Source: Dastarcus helophoroides (Eukaryota; Arthropoda; Insecta; Coleoptera; Bothrideridae). From it: a stretch of 64,000 nt of DNA. The notes beneath the pieces were generated by a model. The model saw nothing but the letters and a program-made list of their open reading frames with translations, did no database searches and was not told the DNA's origin. Positions within the stretch are counted from its first letter, which is position 1. Each line of letters opens with the position of its first letter. The position numbers were made by a program, and so were the translations under genes. Location: contig CM053337.1 in NCBI GenBank assembly GCA_028583605.1, forward strand, positions 29,088,397-29,152,396. Reading direction: 5' to 3'. This document shows, piece after piece, positions 45,605 to 55,440 of the stretch.

Positions 45605-46715
45605 GGATTGTTTACCAATGATTTAGATTATAGATTAGATTACAAATGGGTTGTTTCGTGTTTCTCTTCGTCCACCCCGCACAGTGACAAAAGTGGATCT
45701 TTTGTGCATACCCTAATCTATGTAGTTCCCAGGTTCAAACTCTTGTAAAAGTTTATTATAGACCTGGGATTGAGTTTTTCCACATCTGAGGGATCTAAGG
45801 ACGCCCATCTGAGTTGGCCGTGCCTTTTGCGAGCAACCGCACCGCACTTGCATAGCACATGTTTTGCAGTCTCCGCAGCTTCTGCGCAAAAGCGACATAG
45901 GTCTGTTTCAGCCAAACCCACTTTCTTGAGGTGATATCTCCTAGGGCAATGTTCTGTTAAGAGGCCGGTTAGAATCCTCAATTCGGATTTGCTGAGTTCT
46001 AAGTAGACTTTTATCTTTTCAAGCGTTCCAGACATGAATCTTTTCGCCTGTCGTAGTCCTGGATATGATCTCCTTGACTTTGCCTTCCACTTTTTGACCT
46101 CATTGTTGATTTGACTTTTCGAAAAACCAAAAGCCGGTTCAGGTCCAAGAAATGACGATGCAGATCCTTCTCTAGCGAGTTGGTTCGCAGCTTCATTTCC
46201 TTGTATTCCTTTGTGCCCTGGCACCCCATTAAGCCTGATCCTGTTGTGTTTAACCAGTTGTTATAGAGTTTGTTGACAGTCCCAGACTAGTTTGGATTTG
46301 ACAAGATAGTTGCTCAGAGCCTTTATTGCCACTTGGCTGTCAGAGTTAATGTAGATCTTTCCTTTCAGGTTTCTTCGAAGACACTCGTAGGCGTAGAGTT
46401 CTATTGCACGTATTTCAGTTTGAAAGACAGTTGGGTTTTTTCCCAAGGCTTTAGAAAACCTATAATAAGGGCCATACACTCCCACTCCAGTTCCATGTGC
46501 TGTCTTTGATTCATCTGTAAACCAGATGGATACTTTGTGTTTTTCTTCAGGTACTGATTGAGCGTCAGTGTGGCTATCTAAGTCCACCTTAAAGAAATGA
46601 TCATGAAGAGAACGATACATAATAGAAGAATAGTGAAATATGGAAATCTCTTTTTTACATCTGACTCTTTCAGCAGACTGCAGAAGATTAAATAAATGAA
46701 AAGGTTAAAAGATAA
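45605..46715 (-). mobile_element. Non-LTR retrotransposon 3' part with RNase H domain
   Basis: Read on the minus strand, an RNase H domain is followed by a Cys/His motif, a stop, about 95 bp of 3' UTR and a tail of the TAATCTAATCTATAATCTAA type near 45625-45645. A simple-sequence tail after the UTR is usual for I- or Loa-like non-LTR elements. No RT remains upstream, so the copy is 5' truncated near 46700. It is a separate family from the Jockey-like copies, which lack RNase H. Confidence 0.75.
45718..46620 (-). pseudogene. RNase H plus C-terminal CCHC-like domain, one nonsense codon
   Basis: Two frames (46261-46620 and 45718-46224) are in the same register and separated by a TAA at 46261-46263. 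The first has WFTDESKTAHGTGVGVYGP (Asp), QTEIRAIELYAYECL (Glu) and INSDSQVAIKAL (Asp), the three RNase H acidic residues. The second has VPGHKGIQGNEAANQLAREG, in which the usual fourth Asp is Asn. After that come RILTGLLTEHCPRRYHLKKV and a CRFCxxxxETAKHVLCKC cluster, typical of the C-terminal domain of I/Loa-like ORF2. Near-intact but nonfunctional as it stands. Confidence 0.85.
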
Positions 46716-46925
46716 ATCTAGGAGTAGTTATCAACAAAAATATATTTTAATTTAAAAGTCAATAAGAGAAATTGCTCGTATTAATTTTTCACTACTATTT
46801 TCCAACTAATAAAAGTGTATAATAGGTGTTATTTGGAAGTATTTATATTTCCAGCTCCCTTGCTATTAGATTTAGACAAAAAAAACTTTATACACCAAAT
46901 TGTAAATCATTTCGTGTTCTTTATA

Positions 46926-48215
46926 CGAGGGTAAATCAAATGTAAACCGAAATTTCTATCATATCGCTATGAGGGCGTCGGAAGCTTGCGCATACTCTTA
47001 TACATGTTAGGTGGGGATATCACGTAACTTCCTGTGCTCAAGCGAATTCCGTTCTCATCGTTAGTCACTTGTAAATGCAATGAGTGAACAAAAGGTTTAC
47101 CCGCACGTTGCGCAGTGCATTATTATAAAATTGCTTGCCGTTGAAGATGTAAGTCTCTTGAAATTTTTCGTAGACTGGAAGCACTGTTTGGGGATACTTG
47201 TTTAAGGAAAACTCAAGTGTATAAATGGCACAACAAAATTTTGAAAAGACGAACTCAAGTTGAAAATAAACCCCATGCTCATCGTCCTCGGACCAGTATG
47301 ACTGCTGACAAGATTAACGCTGTTCAATGTCTTTTGGAAAGTAATCGCCGTTTAACTGTTGGGGAAATGGCAGCTCAGATAGTAATAAGCTTTGGGAGTG
47401 CTCAAGCCATCGTTACAGATGACCTAGGATTTTGAAAAATTTCTGTCAGGTGGGCATCTCGTCTTTTGACTGGAGAACAGAAACAACAAGTTCGGAGATT
47501 TGTCCGAGCCATTTTTGATGTTTTCAAGGTAAAGGTGATGGTTTTTTGCAACATATCTTTACATGTAATAAGATTTGGGTGCACCATTACAGTCCTGAAT
47601 CTAAACAAGCAACCACGCAGAGGAGAAGAAAGGCGGAAGCTGAACCCATCAAAGCAAAAACTCGCCTCTCAGCTGGCAATGTTCTTGTGACTCGGGATTT
47701 GAAAGGAGTTATGCACGTTGATTTTCTGCATGAACGTCGTAGGGTTAATGCTGCCGGCTACTGCCAGCTATTGGATGAAGCAAAACGTGCATATCGTCGG
47801 AAGAGGCGCAAATTTTCGATCAGAAATGTAATTTTTCTTCACGACAATGCCTGCCCCCACTCGGCCAATCTGACACATCAAAAATTAGAGGAAATGCATT
47901 GGGCAATATTAGAACATCTTTCTTACAGTTCTGACTTATAACCATGAGATTATTATTAGTTTGGGCCACTGAAAGAAGCTTTAGGAGGTGAGCGTTTCCA
48001 TCTACTGTTGAGACAACTGACTGTTGTGCGCAACTGACTGCAAACACGCCACCCTTCTTTTTATGATGATGGCCTTAAAAAGCTCTTAATCCGTTGAGAA
48101 AAATACATAAAAAATCAGGAGATCAGGTAGAAAAATTGTTAACAACTTTCATGTATGTATCTTGGACCAATAAATTTTTAAAAACAAATTCCGGTTCATA
48201 TTTGATTTATCCTCG
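46926..48215 (+). mobile_element. Mariner element, full length (copy A), inactivated
   Basis: 1290 bp with inverted ends CGAGGGTAAATCAAATGTAA and TTTGATTTATCCTCG, each bordered by TA (46924-46925 and 48216-48217). The plus strand starts MSEQKVYPHVAQCIIIKLLA near 47080 and continues through shifted frames. The 47546-47941 frame carries WVHHYSPESKQ, VTRDLKGVMHVDFL, CQLLDEAKRAYRRKRRKFS and LHDNACPHSANLTHQKLEE. The first catalytic Asp motif (CDETW) has become CNKIW and a stop follows SSDL, so the transposase is dead. It belongs to the same family as copies B and C and serves as their length standard. Confidence 0.9.
47546..47941 (+). pseudogene. Mariner transposase catalytic-domain piece (copy A)
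   Basis: 131 open codons span the region between the first and third catalytic aspartates. The second Asp is present (LHDN), the first is replaced (NKI for DET) and the third falls after a frame break near 47941. Frames 47217-47435 and 47466-47690 are neighbouring pieces of the same gene. Confidence 0.8.
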
Positions 48216-48219
48216 TAAA

Positions 48220-48535
48220 TGATTATGACTGTCGGACTTCCAATGCCGAAAACTTAGTTTTTTTATGTCTACCTTACTCCAAACAACATAAGAGAAAATT
48301 CAGAAATTCAGCACAACCCAATCTTTTGCAAGGTAACACACCTTCCTTGATTTAGTTAAAACATTTTTTATAAATTTCAGAACGATGACTTATTCTGAAA
48401 ACTCTAATTTTATGGTCTAGATTAAAAAAAAAATAATTTAATTTAAACATGAAACGCTGACCTTTTTCCAATTTGTTAAGTTTATATTTTTGAAACTTAG
48501 ACTTCAATCTCGGCATTTGTTTCATTTTAAATTGC
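48220..48535. other. Intergenic, nothing recognised
   Basis: Ordinary AT-rich sequence right of the mariner. The minus-strand frame 48352-48546 has no domain. Confidence 0.3.
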
Positions 48536-48539
48536 ATTA

Positions 48540-49380
48540 AGGTCAAAATTTTGAATTTGTCCTTAATATTTTAAATTTTTTCTTGGAACTTCGACTCTTG
48601 TCTGCACATTTCTACTATATCGTTGAAGTTTTGTTTCATAGTCGAAGTCGAATTTAAACAAATATAAATTCCAAGTGTCAATTTAAATTAAAAAAGGTCG
48701 ACATTTCCGAAAAAAAATCTTCTGAATAATAAAAATAAGATATAACTTTTTCGTCTCAAATATTTGACTTTAATTACAATACAGTAAACTTTAGATATAA
48801 CGAATTACCAATGGGGTTTTTAAATCGTTCGTTACAGGCGAGTATTCGTTATAAAAGAACAAGAAATACTTACTGTTTTATGGAGCTTTGGACTACAACT
48901 TTGTTCGTTATAAGCGGTCATTCGTTATTTAAGGATTTCGTTGAATCCAAAGTTAACTGTATATTTAAAACAAGAAATTTCGATTTTTGTTAGCAATTTG
49001 GAATATAAAGTCAAAATACTAATTTCATTTTAAAGATTAAAAGTTGCGTTTTACAATTTTCACTTTAATCACAAAATATCAACTATATCAACTAGGTGGA
49101 ACAAATTACGAGTACAAGTTTAAAGGTTCATTTCTGAGGGTTTTGAAAATATTCTTTCTAAAATAAGGTCCTGGTCAGTTTTTAGAAATCTACAATTTTT
49201 GCTCTGTCATTATTATTTATCTATTTACTTTTTTAACTTTTGACTTTAATTTAAATATCTAGATTTCAAACTAGAAATGTCTACTGTTTTCTGAAAATTT
49301 CCACTTTAATTTCAAAATTTTTAAAATAAAACAAAAAACTTTAAATACGATATGAAAGAAAAAAAATTTGAAAATAAACA
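48540..49380. repeat. AT-rich degenerate minisatellite, pyrimidine orientation, holding a MITE
   Basis: TTGGAACTTCGACTCTTG, TTTTGACTTTAATTT-type words recur. The tract is interrupted by the pogo-like MITE at 48782-48959. Confidence 0.45.
48782..48959. mobile_element. Pogo-like MITE, 178 bp
   Basis: Inverted ends CAGTAAACTTTAGATATAAC and, inverse complemented from the right, CAGTTAACTTTGGATTCAAC, flanked by TA on both sides (48780-48781 and 48960-48961). Internal TTCGTTATA and TATAACGAA words repeat in both directions. CAGTxxACTxTxGATATAACGA termini are known from pogo-group MITEs in many animals. The overlapping frame 48811-48993 is accidental. Confidence 0.75.
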
Positions 49381-49384
49381 AAAG

Positions 49385-50160
49385 TTGCCTGTTTGGGTTT
49401 TGATTTTATAAAATGTACAGCATGCCACTGATACGATTTGAAAAATAGAATTCTTAAAACCCATTGGAAAGAAATAATTTTTTAACTTTACATTTAATAA
49501 ATAATTTTATAAAAAAACTTGTTTTGGATTAACAAAATTAATACATAAGATTTCTAAAAGAATTATGTATATGTAGAGTATGGAAAACCTCCTAAAAAAA
49601 GATATTAACACTATTGGCAGAAGAAACTATCGATGTTTAGTGAACACTAGTTTTCACTTTTCAGCTATTAATAAAATGTCTAAATTTAAAACTTGAATCT
49701 GAAATTAAAATTTAATTATCATTTTTGTAATAAGATTTTTTTAACGTGAATAGGGAAAATATTTCTACAGATCGTTCCCGATCCCTCGGATCAATTCCAG
49801 TGGTTGACAATAGCCGTCTTATTGTTTAGAGTATATATTGACTCTAAAAGACAACTTATACATCAAAATTTTAAGTTCTTGACGTAGAAATTATTTAAAT
49901 AAGATACAGATTGTCAGGTTTTAAAATACGACTAAAAAAAAAGAGCTCTAAAAAAATAAGGCCACCGCCATTTTATACAAAAGGATGCTTAATGGTTTTA
50001 AATTAGTAACCTAACCACAGGTGACTAAAAAAGACCACACATAACAATAATATTTTTCTCCATAGACAATCGGAATTTTTCCGAATTGTAGGTAATGTGT
50101 CAGTATGACATACGTCAATACATTTTTAAACTGTACTTTAAATCATAAAATCGTTCCGAA
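49385..50160 (+). other. Upstream region of the SLC6 gene
   Basis: AT-rich, no repeat family recognised. An in-frame TAA stands at 50146-50148, only 12 bp before the ATG, with no AG acceptor between. This fixes the coding start in this exon. Any 5' UTR intron would have to lie further upstream. No clear TATA box can be singled out in such AT-rich sequence. Confidence 0.35.
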
Positions 50161-51987
50161 ATGGAAGTAGTCAAATATCATCATCTTATGCGCTTTTGCG
50201 AATTCTTCAAGAACCAACACGAGGAGGATTTCTCTTATAACACCCTGAAAAGAGCATATCTGGGAGTGCTATTCTGGACGTGCGGTAAACCTAGCATATT
50301 TCGTTATCCTAGAGACATCGCCATTCTAGGTGGCGGTATGGGTCTAATGTTTGCCATGTTGGTGGATCTAGGCCTGTTAGTAATACCACTTGCTACTCTG
50401 GAGATGGGAATAGCCCAATTTTGCTCTGGTGGAATAATAAACTGGGAGATGGCACCGATGTGGGAGGGTATATGCTTAGCGACTCTCCTTGGTCTTTTCT
50501 TTACTGTTATAAACTCATCCAGGGAGGGAGTGATACTGCTTTATTACAGTTTCCAAGCTTTGGTGCACGACCTGCCCTGGTCCAAATGTATGCATCAGTG
50601 GAATTCTACGTACTGTATTACTTACGACACGAATCGCACCATTTGGTTAACTTGCGAGGAAAAGCTTAATAGGAGTGCTTGCCGATCTTTGCCTTGGATT
50701 ACCAGTGCGGAAAGTTTCGCCAAAGTTATGGTGCTGCCGTCAGAAACCACATTGCCGGAAGCTCATCTATTGCCGTATCAGATAGTAGTGGTTCTTATCC
50801 TATTTTTTTACATAAGAAAAAGTATAATTAGTATAGAAGCTTTCTATCAGGTGCTCCTGATTCTTCCCGTAATTCTCAACATAATCCTCTTTTTCTCATC
50901 TTGTATACAACCGGGAGCTAGCAGAGGATTAGATTGGTTACTTCAACCGAAATTTGATATGTTAACTGAGTATGAGCCCTATCGTCTCCTTCTTGAGTGT
51001 AACTTACAAAGCTTAGGCCTAGGTCTAGGTGGTTTCCGTATATTTGCATCGCAAAATCAATTTCGACATCCGGTTCACACGGAAGCCATAATCATCTGCT
51101 TGCTAGATCTTAGTTATACAATTTTTTATTCTATTTTTACTTTTAATGTCATAGGAGTACTAAGCTACCAAATCAATATACCAATAGAAGACATCATTAA
51201 AACCAATCAGGAATTATTCCAGTTCGTCCAGGTGCCTTCGGGCTTGCTATATTTTAAAAACGCGCGACTTTACACGGTGCTTTTATACGTAACTAATTTT
51301 TTGTTAGTTATGAAAAATTTAGTTGCACAGAGTGATGTGTTTTTAATGTTCTTCTACGAACTGAACCCACCGTTGAGAGACTATACAAATATATGCGCCA
51401 TAATTTTATGTTGCATAATTTTGTCTACGATGGTGGGCTTTGTAGATCCCAGCTGGTATTTTAACCTTATGTTAGCCAGAAGTGCCATAGAAGGAGTCGA
51501 AATGAATGCCCTTGTCTTCTTCGAAACATTAGCCATTTCCTATTTCTACGGGGTGCACAACTTTGTGGATGACATGCACTTTATGCTGGGTTTTAGACCT
51601 AATACTTTTTGGCAATTCGGATGGTACATCGATCCTGTTCTCTTTGCCATTTCCTTCGTTTGTTCAGTGAAGCAGTGGAAATATATGAAATACACCTCTT
51701 GGGAGGGTGCACAAGTATACGTCTTCTTCATTAGTGCCGTTCTGTACCCCATCTTTTATGCCATCTATTATCTAATAAACGGGCACAATGAAGGAAAGAA
51801 AATACGGGAACTGCTGTTACCGACCAACAATTGGGGACCAACGGAGGTTCTGCTGAAGAAAAGCAGAGAAATGTTTTCAGCACACGCGATGACTAAGGAG
51901 TATGTTTATCGGCAGCAAAGGTTGAAAGGCAGATTGGACTTTTTACAGCATAGTGTTGAACAGGATACTCTTTATGGAATAATATGA
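50161..51987 (+). CDS. Divergent SLC6-family (neurotransmitter:sodium symporter) transporter, single exon
   Basis: 608 codons, open without an intron, close to the usual 600-650 residues; about 12 membrane segments are expected in the plasma membrane. Family signatures: TM1 SIFRYP (residues 45-50, family NVWRFP), GGGMGLMF (57-64, family NGGGAFL), EMGIAQFCSGGIINWEMAPM (81-100), DLPWSKCMHQWNSTYC (137-152) with the paired EL2 cysteines 143 and 152, potential N-glycosylation at 148, 158 and 170, TM6 SLGLGLGGFRIFASQN (284-299), and FYGVHNFVDDMHFMLGF (462-478). Oddities: the AVGLGN segment that binds Na+ and substrate in the family reads WTCGKPS, the TM1 Asn is Ser, and the TM8 site (family LDSQF) reads VAQSD. 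Substrate and even sodium coupling are therefore uncertain; transport or a non-transporting role are both possible. It is the only long intact ORF in the window, so it is probably under selection. Lack of introns could mean a retrocopy or secondary intron loss. Confidence 0.93.
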   Translation: MEVVKYHHLMRFCEFFKNQHEEDFSYNTLKRAYLGVLFWTCGKPSIFRYPRDIAILGGGMGLMFAMLVDLGLLVIPLATLEMGIAQFCSGGIINWEMAPMWEGICLATLLGLFFTVINSSREGVILLYYSFQALVHDLPWSKCMHQWNSTYCITYDTNRTIWLTCEEKLNRSACRSLPWITSAESFAKVMVLPSETTLPEAHLLPYQIVVVLILFFYIRKSIISIEAFYQVLLILPVILNIILFFSSCIQPGASRGLDWLLQPKFDMLTEYEPYRLLLECNLQSLGLGLGGFRIFASQNQFRHPVHTEAIIICLLDLSYTIFYSIFTFNVIGVLSYQINIPIEDIIKTNQELFQFVQVPSGLLYFKNARLYTVLLYVTNFLLVMKNLVAQSDVFLMFFYELNPPLRDYTNICAIILCCIILSTMVGFVDPSWYFNLMLARSAIEGVEMNALVFFETLAISYFYGVHNFVDDMHFMLGFRPNTFWQFGWYIDPVLFAISFVCSVKQWKYMKYTSWEGAQVYVFFISAVLYPIFYAIYYLINGHNEGKKIRELLLPTNNWGPTEVLLKKSREMFSAHAMTKEYVYRQQRLKGRLDFLQHSVEQDTLYGII

Positions 51988-52090
51988 TTAAATGTTTCAT
52001 TTAACAATTATATTTATATTTATATCAATTGCGTTTTCTATAAAGTAATATTTTCTCCCAAATTTTCAAGGAAATCAATGAGTTAAAATA

Positions 52091-52096
52091 AATAAA
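52091..52096 (+). promoter_or_regulatory. Polyadenylation signal of the SLC6 gene
   Basis: AATAAA 104 bp beyond the TGA stop (51985-51987), in an AAAATAAATAAAATAATATT context with overlapping copies. The position fits a short 3' UTR. Confidence 0.5.
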
Positions 52097-52099
52097 ATA

Positions 52100-52990
52100 A
52101 TATTGAAGAGATTTTCATAGTCGAAAACTTTACGTAATCAAATTATTGAGAATAAAAATTGAATTTTGCTTGCTCCTTTATTTTATTTTTCAAAAAAATA
52201 ACGATTAACTTGACTGATTTATTATTGGTAGATAGGCATCGCGATTTTCTGTCCCAAATGATGAGGTGAAGAGAAACTGAAATAAACCTGAAATCTGGTA
52301 CCTATGTGTCTTTATTGTAATATAATCAAGACGTTTAAAATCGACTGCAACTCAAAAATATATCTTATATTTTTATTTTTTGATTTTAATTAAAAATTTC
52401 ATGTTTTTCTATTATTTGAAAAAAAAGAAAAAAATGTAAGAAGTTGACATTTTTAATAATCTATTTCAAGAGATATTCATTTCACTTCAGAGGTCCTAAA
52501 TATAGAAGTAATTGAAAGATTTCTTAGCTTACGTCAGTCGAACTCATTTGTGTGCTCAACAAATCATGTCTAGAAAGTGTAGGCGATGAAATTATGTAAC
52601 TATTGTCTCCTTGTTAAACGAGTTTTCCTTGGAAAACCTTTTCGTATAATGAGCTTTCTATTTTCGTCATAATAAACATTGCATCACTTAAAATTATATA
52701 GCTTAACCTCTAATTTGCTCACAATTCATCATAACCTTTAGGAAAACTATGTATATAAATGAGTAAAAATAAGTAAGAATTATAAATAACTACAAAACAT
52801 CTATCTAGCAAATCATATTAATTATAGTTCATTCGTTCTAACTTTGCTACTGTTAGGATATCACGAATGTGGAGGCACTCGTTCTCATCAACTGAATTAA
52901 GATTTGCTAACTATAGAAAGAGATGGATTAAATTGCAGAAGTCTTTAACCATCTGAATGTTCCATAAACTAAAATGCTGTGGCTTATGAT
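52100..52990. other. Intergenic, nothing recognised
   Basis: Mixed AT-rich sequence. No frame, satellite or transposon signature could be supported. Confidence 0.3.
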
Positions 52991-52993
52991 GAA

Positions 52994-53210
52994 GTCCATA
53001 GAAGGTCTCGCTTTACCACATCGGCAATTAAACAAATAATTACATGATACAGTATCGATTTGAATCTTAATGCAATCGATGTCGATGCTTCTTTTGCTAA
53101 TCAATTAAGATTAGTGCGCTTGTAAATGACGGTTCTGCTGGCGAAATACATATTGCCTAATTACTTGGCTTAATTGACGATGTGGTAAATGGGTAAAACC
53201 TTCTATGGAC
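52994..53210. mobile_element. Inverted-repeat element next to mariner copy C
   Basis: GTCCATAGAAGGT...TTTACCACATCG at 52994-53033 is mirrored by CGATGTGGTAAA...ACCTTCTATGGAC at 53178-53210, giving arms of about 35-40 bp around about 145 bp. TTAATTG/CAATTAA words extend the pairing inward. The right end lies 8 bp from the mariner start at 53218. No coding content. It could be a MITE of unknown class. Confidence 0.6.
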
Positions 53211-53326
53211 TGCACTACGGTGATAAATCAAATATGAACCGGAATTTGTTTTTATTGGTGCAAGATACATATATGAAACTTATTAATTATTTTTCTACAT
53301 AATCTCCTAATTGTTATGCATTTTTT

Positions 53327-53608
53327 TCAAAGAATTGAGAGTTTTTTAAGGCCATCGTCATAAAAAGAAGGCAGGCGTGTTTGCAGCCAATTGCGCACGA
53401 ATGTCTCAACAACAGAATCGTCATGGAATCGCTCATCTCCTAGAGCTTCTTTTAGTGGCCCAATCATATGATAATAGCATGATGCTAAGTCGGGACTATA
53501 AGGAGGGTGTTCTAATGTTGCCCAATGCATTTCCTCTAATTTTTGATGTATTAGATTGGCTAAGTGGGGGCGGGCATTGTCGTGAAGCAAAGTCACATTT
53601 CTGACCAA
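53327..53608 (-). pseudogene. Mariner transposase C-terminal piece (copy C)
   Basis: 93 open codons: LLHDNARPHLANLIHQKLEE (second catalytic Asp), HPPYSPDL, then GPLKEALGDERFHDDSVVET and VRNWLQTRLPSFYDDGLKKL, the normal mariner C-terminus. It is cut off at the deletion boundary. Confidence 0.8.
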
Positions 53609-53711
53609 AAATTAACGCCTCTTCCGCCGAGATGCACGTTTTGCTTCATTAAATAGCTGGCATAGTAGGCACCTTCTAAAAGACGTTGAACAGCGTTAAT
53701 CTTGTCCGCAA

Positions 53712-54008
53712 TTACACTGGTCCGAGGACGACGGGCATGGAGTTTGTTTTCAAGTTAAGTTCGTTCTTCGAAAATATTTTTTTGTGCCAATACACTTGAG
53801 TTTTTAAACAAGTCAAACAAGTATCCTTAAACCGTGCTTTTAGTCTTCGAAGAATTTCGGCGGGCTTTAGATCTTCAACGGCAAGAAATTTAATAAAAAT
53901 AAGCTGAGCAACGTGCTGATGAATCTCTTGCTCACTCATGGTATTTACAAATGACGAACGGTGAGAACGAAATTCGCTTGAGCGCAGGAAGTCACGTGAT
54001 ATTTCCAC
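53712..54008 (-). pseudogene. Mariner transposase N-terminal DNA-binding piece (copy C)
   Basis: The real start is the Met of MSEQEIHQHVAQ near 53939; the preceding codons are untranslated sequence. The LAVEDLKPAEILRRLKARF segment is the first helix-turn-helix, followed by KTQVYxWHKKIF. The open frame ends where copy A continues into the deleted part. Confidence 0.75.
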
Positions 54009-54099
54009 TTAACCTGTCCAAAAGTATGCGCACACTCCCGAACCCCTAATGGCGGCATGATAGAAATTCCGGTTCATATTTGATTTACCTTCGTACAAA

Positions 54100-54440
54100 C
54101 CAATATTTCTACTCATATTTCGATCGAGAGAGCTGGACCACTTATACGTTAGAACGTGGATGTTGAAAATGATCGTACATTTTTTTGTATTTATTATAAA
54201 AGAAGTGGGAAAACTTATACCACTTGAAAAGTACTCTGTAAATATGCAAAAAAAATAGTCATGTGCATATGGTGTCGTCAAGAAGGTAAAGTAAAATCAT
54301 TTTTATGAGAATAATAATTGCAAGAGATAAACACAGATGCCAGACCATATTTTAGTTGTCAAAGTGCACGCCTTCGTTAGATTATACAAGAGCCGTCAAA
54401 CAAAATTTGAAAAAATAGCGATTATTAACTCAAAATATTA
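54100..54440. other. Intergenic, nothing recognised
   Basis: Right flank of the mariner. The minus-strand frame 54009-54281 overlaps the mariner end and has no domain. Confidence 0.3.
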
Positions 54441-54445
54441 TTTAA

Positions 54446-54548
54446 ATACAAAACTTGCCCCTGAAACCAAGAAAAAATTAAAAAAAGCAGAGCAAAGGTT
54501 GCTCTAACGCGCTTCGACAGCCAAGCTATAATCTTCAGAGAGATATTG
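54446..54548 (+). mobile_element. Palindromic hairpin element, single-arm copy (family member 3)
   Basis: Matches one arm of members 1 and 2: CCCCTGAAACCAAGAAA, then TTGCTCTAACGCGCTTCGAC and CTTCAGAGAGATA at the centre-side end. The other arm and the tail are missing. Confidence 0.7.
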
Positions 54549-54549
54549 T

Positions 54550-55435
54550 ACAGTAATAATATTAAAAAACTTAATTTCTTGAAAGCCCCAGAAATTCACA
54601 AATATTTACAATCTAGTCAATTTACACTTATGAATGAGCAGCTTGATATTCTGAATACAACTCTGATTGAAGTTTTGGACCAGAATTCGGATTGGACGGA
54701 ATATTCGTAGGAGTCTGTGATCCATGGAGCTTGTTAGCCAAATAACGACTAAAAAAATTGCTGATATAACCGCCGATGATGCAGTAATGCGAAACCTGGT
54801 TTGGTGTTAGTAAATATTTATCGAAGCATTGTGGAATTATTAATATCTCTTGGTTTTTAATCGTTAATAAAGTTTAGTAGTTATCAAGGGAAATTGAGTT
54901 AAATGTTTATATTTTTATGCAAATAAACTATTTATGGAGTGGAGGTCATTATATTTTGAACATTATTATGTGGTTTTATTCTTTTTATTATCTTATTTCA
55001 TTTAAATCCATTTAAATATTCCAGCAAGACACACGATATATTTATCAATATTATTCAATTGGTCTATGGTCTGACCACAAACAAAATGGCTATGACAGCT
55101 TTCGATCATTCGAATAGATTCGTCCTTATTCAGTAGCTTCCATCGGGGGTCACCTTAAACTCTTGTCGAATGTTTTGGCTGCTTGGAGTTACATCTTTGG
55201 ACATTTTTGATAAACAGCAATCTGGCTGCCACCAAAGCTTTAACAGGCCACGACATTAAATATTCGGGCGGGGAATTTCTCTTTTATTTATCTTCAAACC
55301 TGTTAACTAACGAAACCAACAAGGGAAAATGGATGAAATTATTTTGATGTTAGTTTCAAGTCTATGGAAATACAAACAGTTATATCCCAAAATAATTCTT
55401 TAACCTTTGCTGCTCATTAGGTAGAGAAATTCTAG
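54550..55435. other. Intergenic, nothing recognised
   Basis: No supported frame. A less AT-rich patch near 55060-55260 has no family match that I know. Confidence 0.3.
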
Positions 55436-55440
55436 TCTGT

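Larger units (their letters stand above)
53218..54093 (-). mobile_element. Mariner element, internally deleted (copy C)
   Basis: 876 bp with inverted ends (GATAAATCAAATATGAACC left, TTTGATTTACCTTCG right) and TA at both borders (53216-53217, 54094-54095). The minus strand keeps the N-terminus (MSEQEIHQHVAQLIFIKFLA, then LKPAEILRRLKARF, the helix-turn-helix) and the C-terminal third (NVTLLHDNARPHLANLIHQK, then EHPPYSPDL). Comparison with copy A shows a single deletion of about 410 bp joining the GPV linker to the CQLLDEAK region, so the first catalytic Asp is gone. The third Asp is also lost (ASCYY for APSDY). Confidence 0.9.

Noticed and set aside
45343..45621. 92-codon plus-strand frame beside the RNase H element
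   Set aside because: Non-ATG start, no domain, and it overlaps the simple tail of the element.
48811..48993. 60-codon frame
   Set aside because: Lies across the pogo-like MITE and runs through its right end; accidental.
50421..50669. 82-codon plus-strand frame inside the SLC6 gene
   Set aside because: Out-of-frame shadow of the SLC6 coding sequence.
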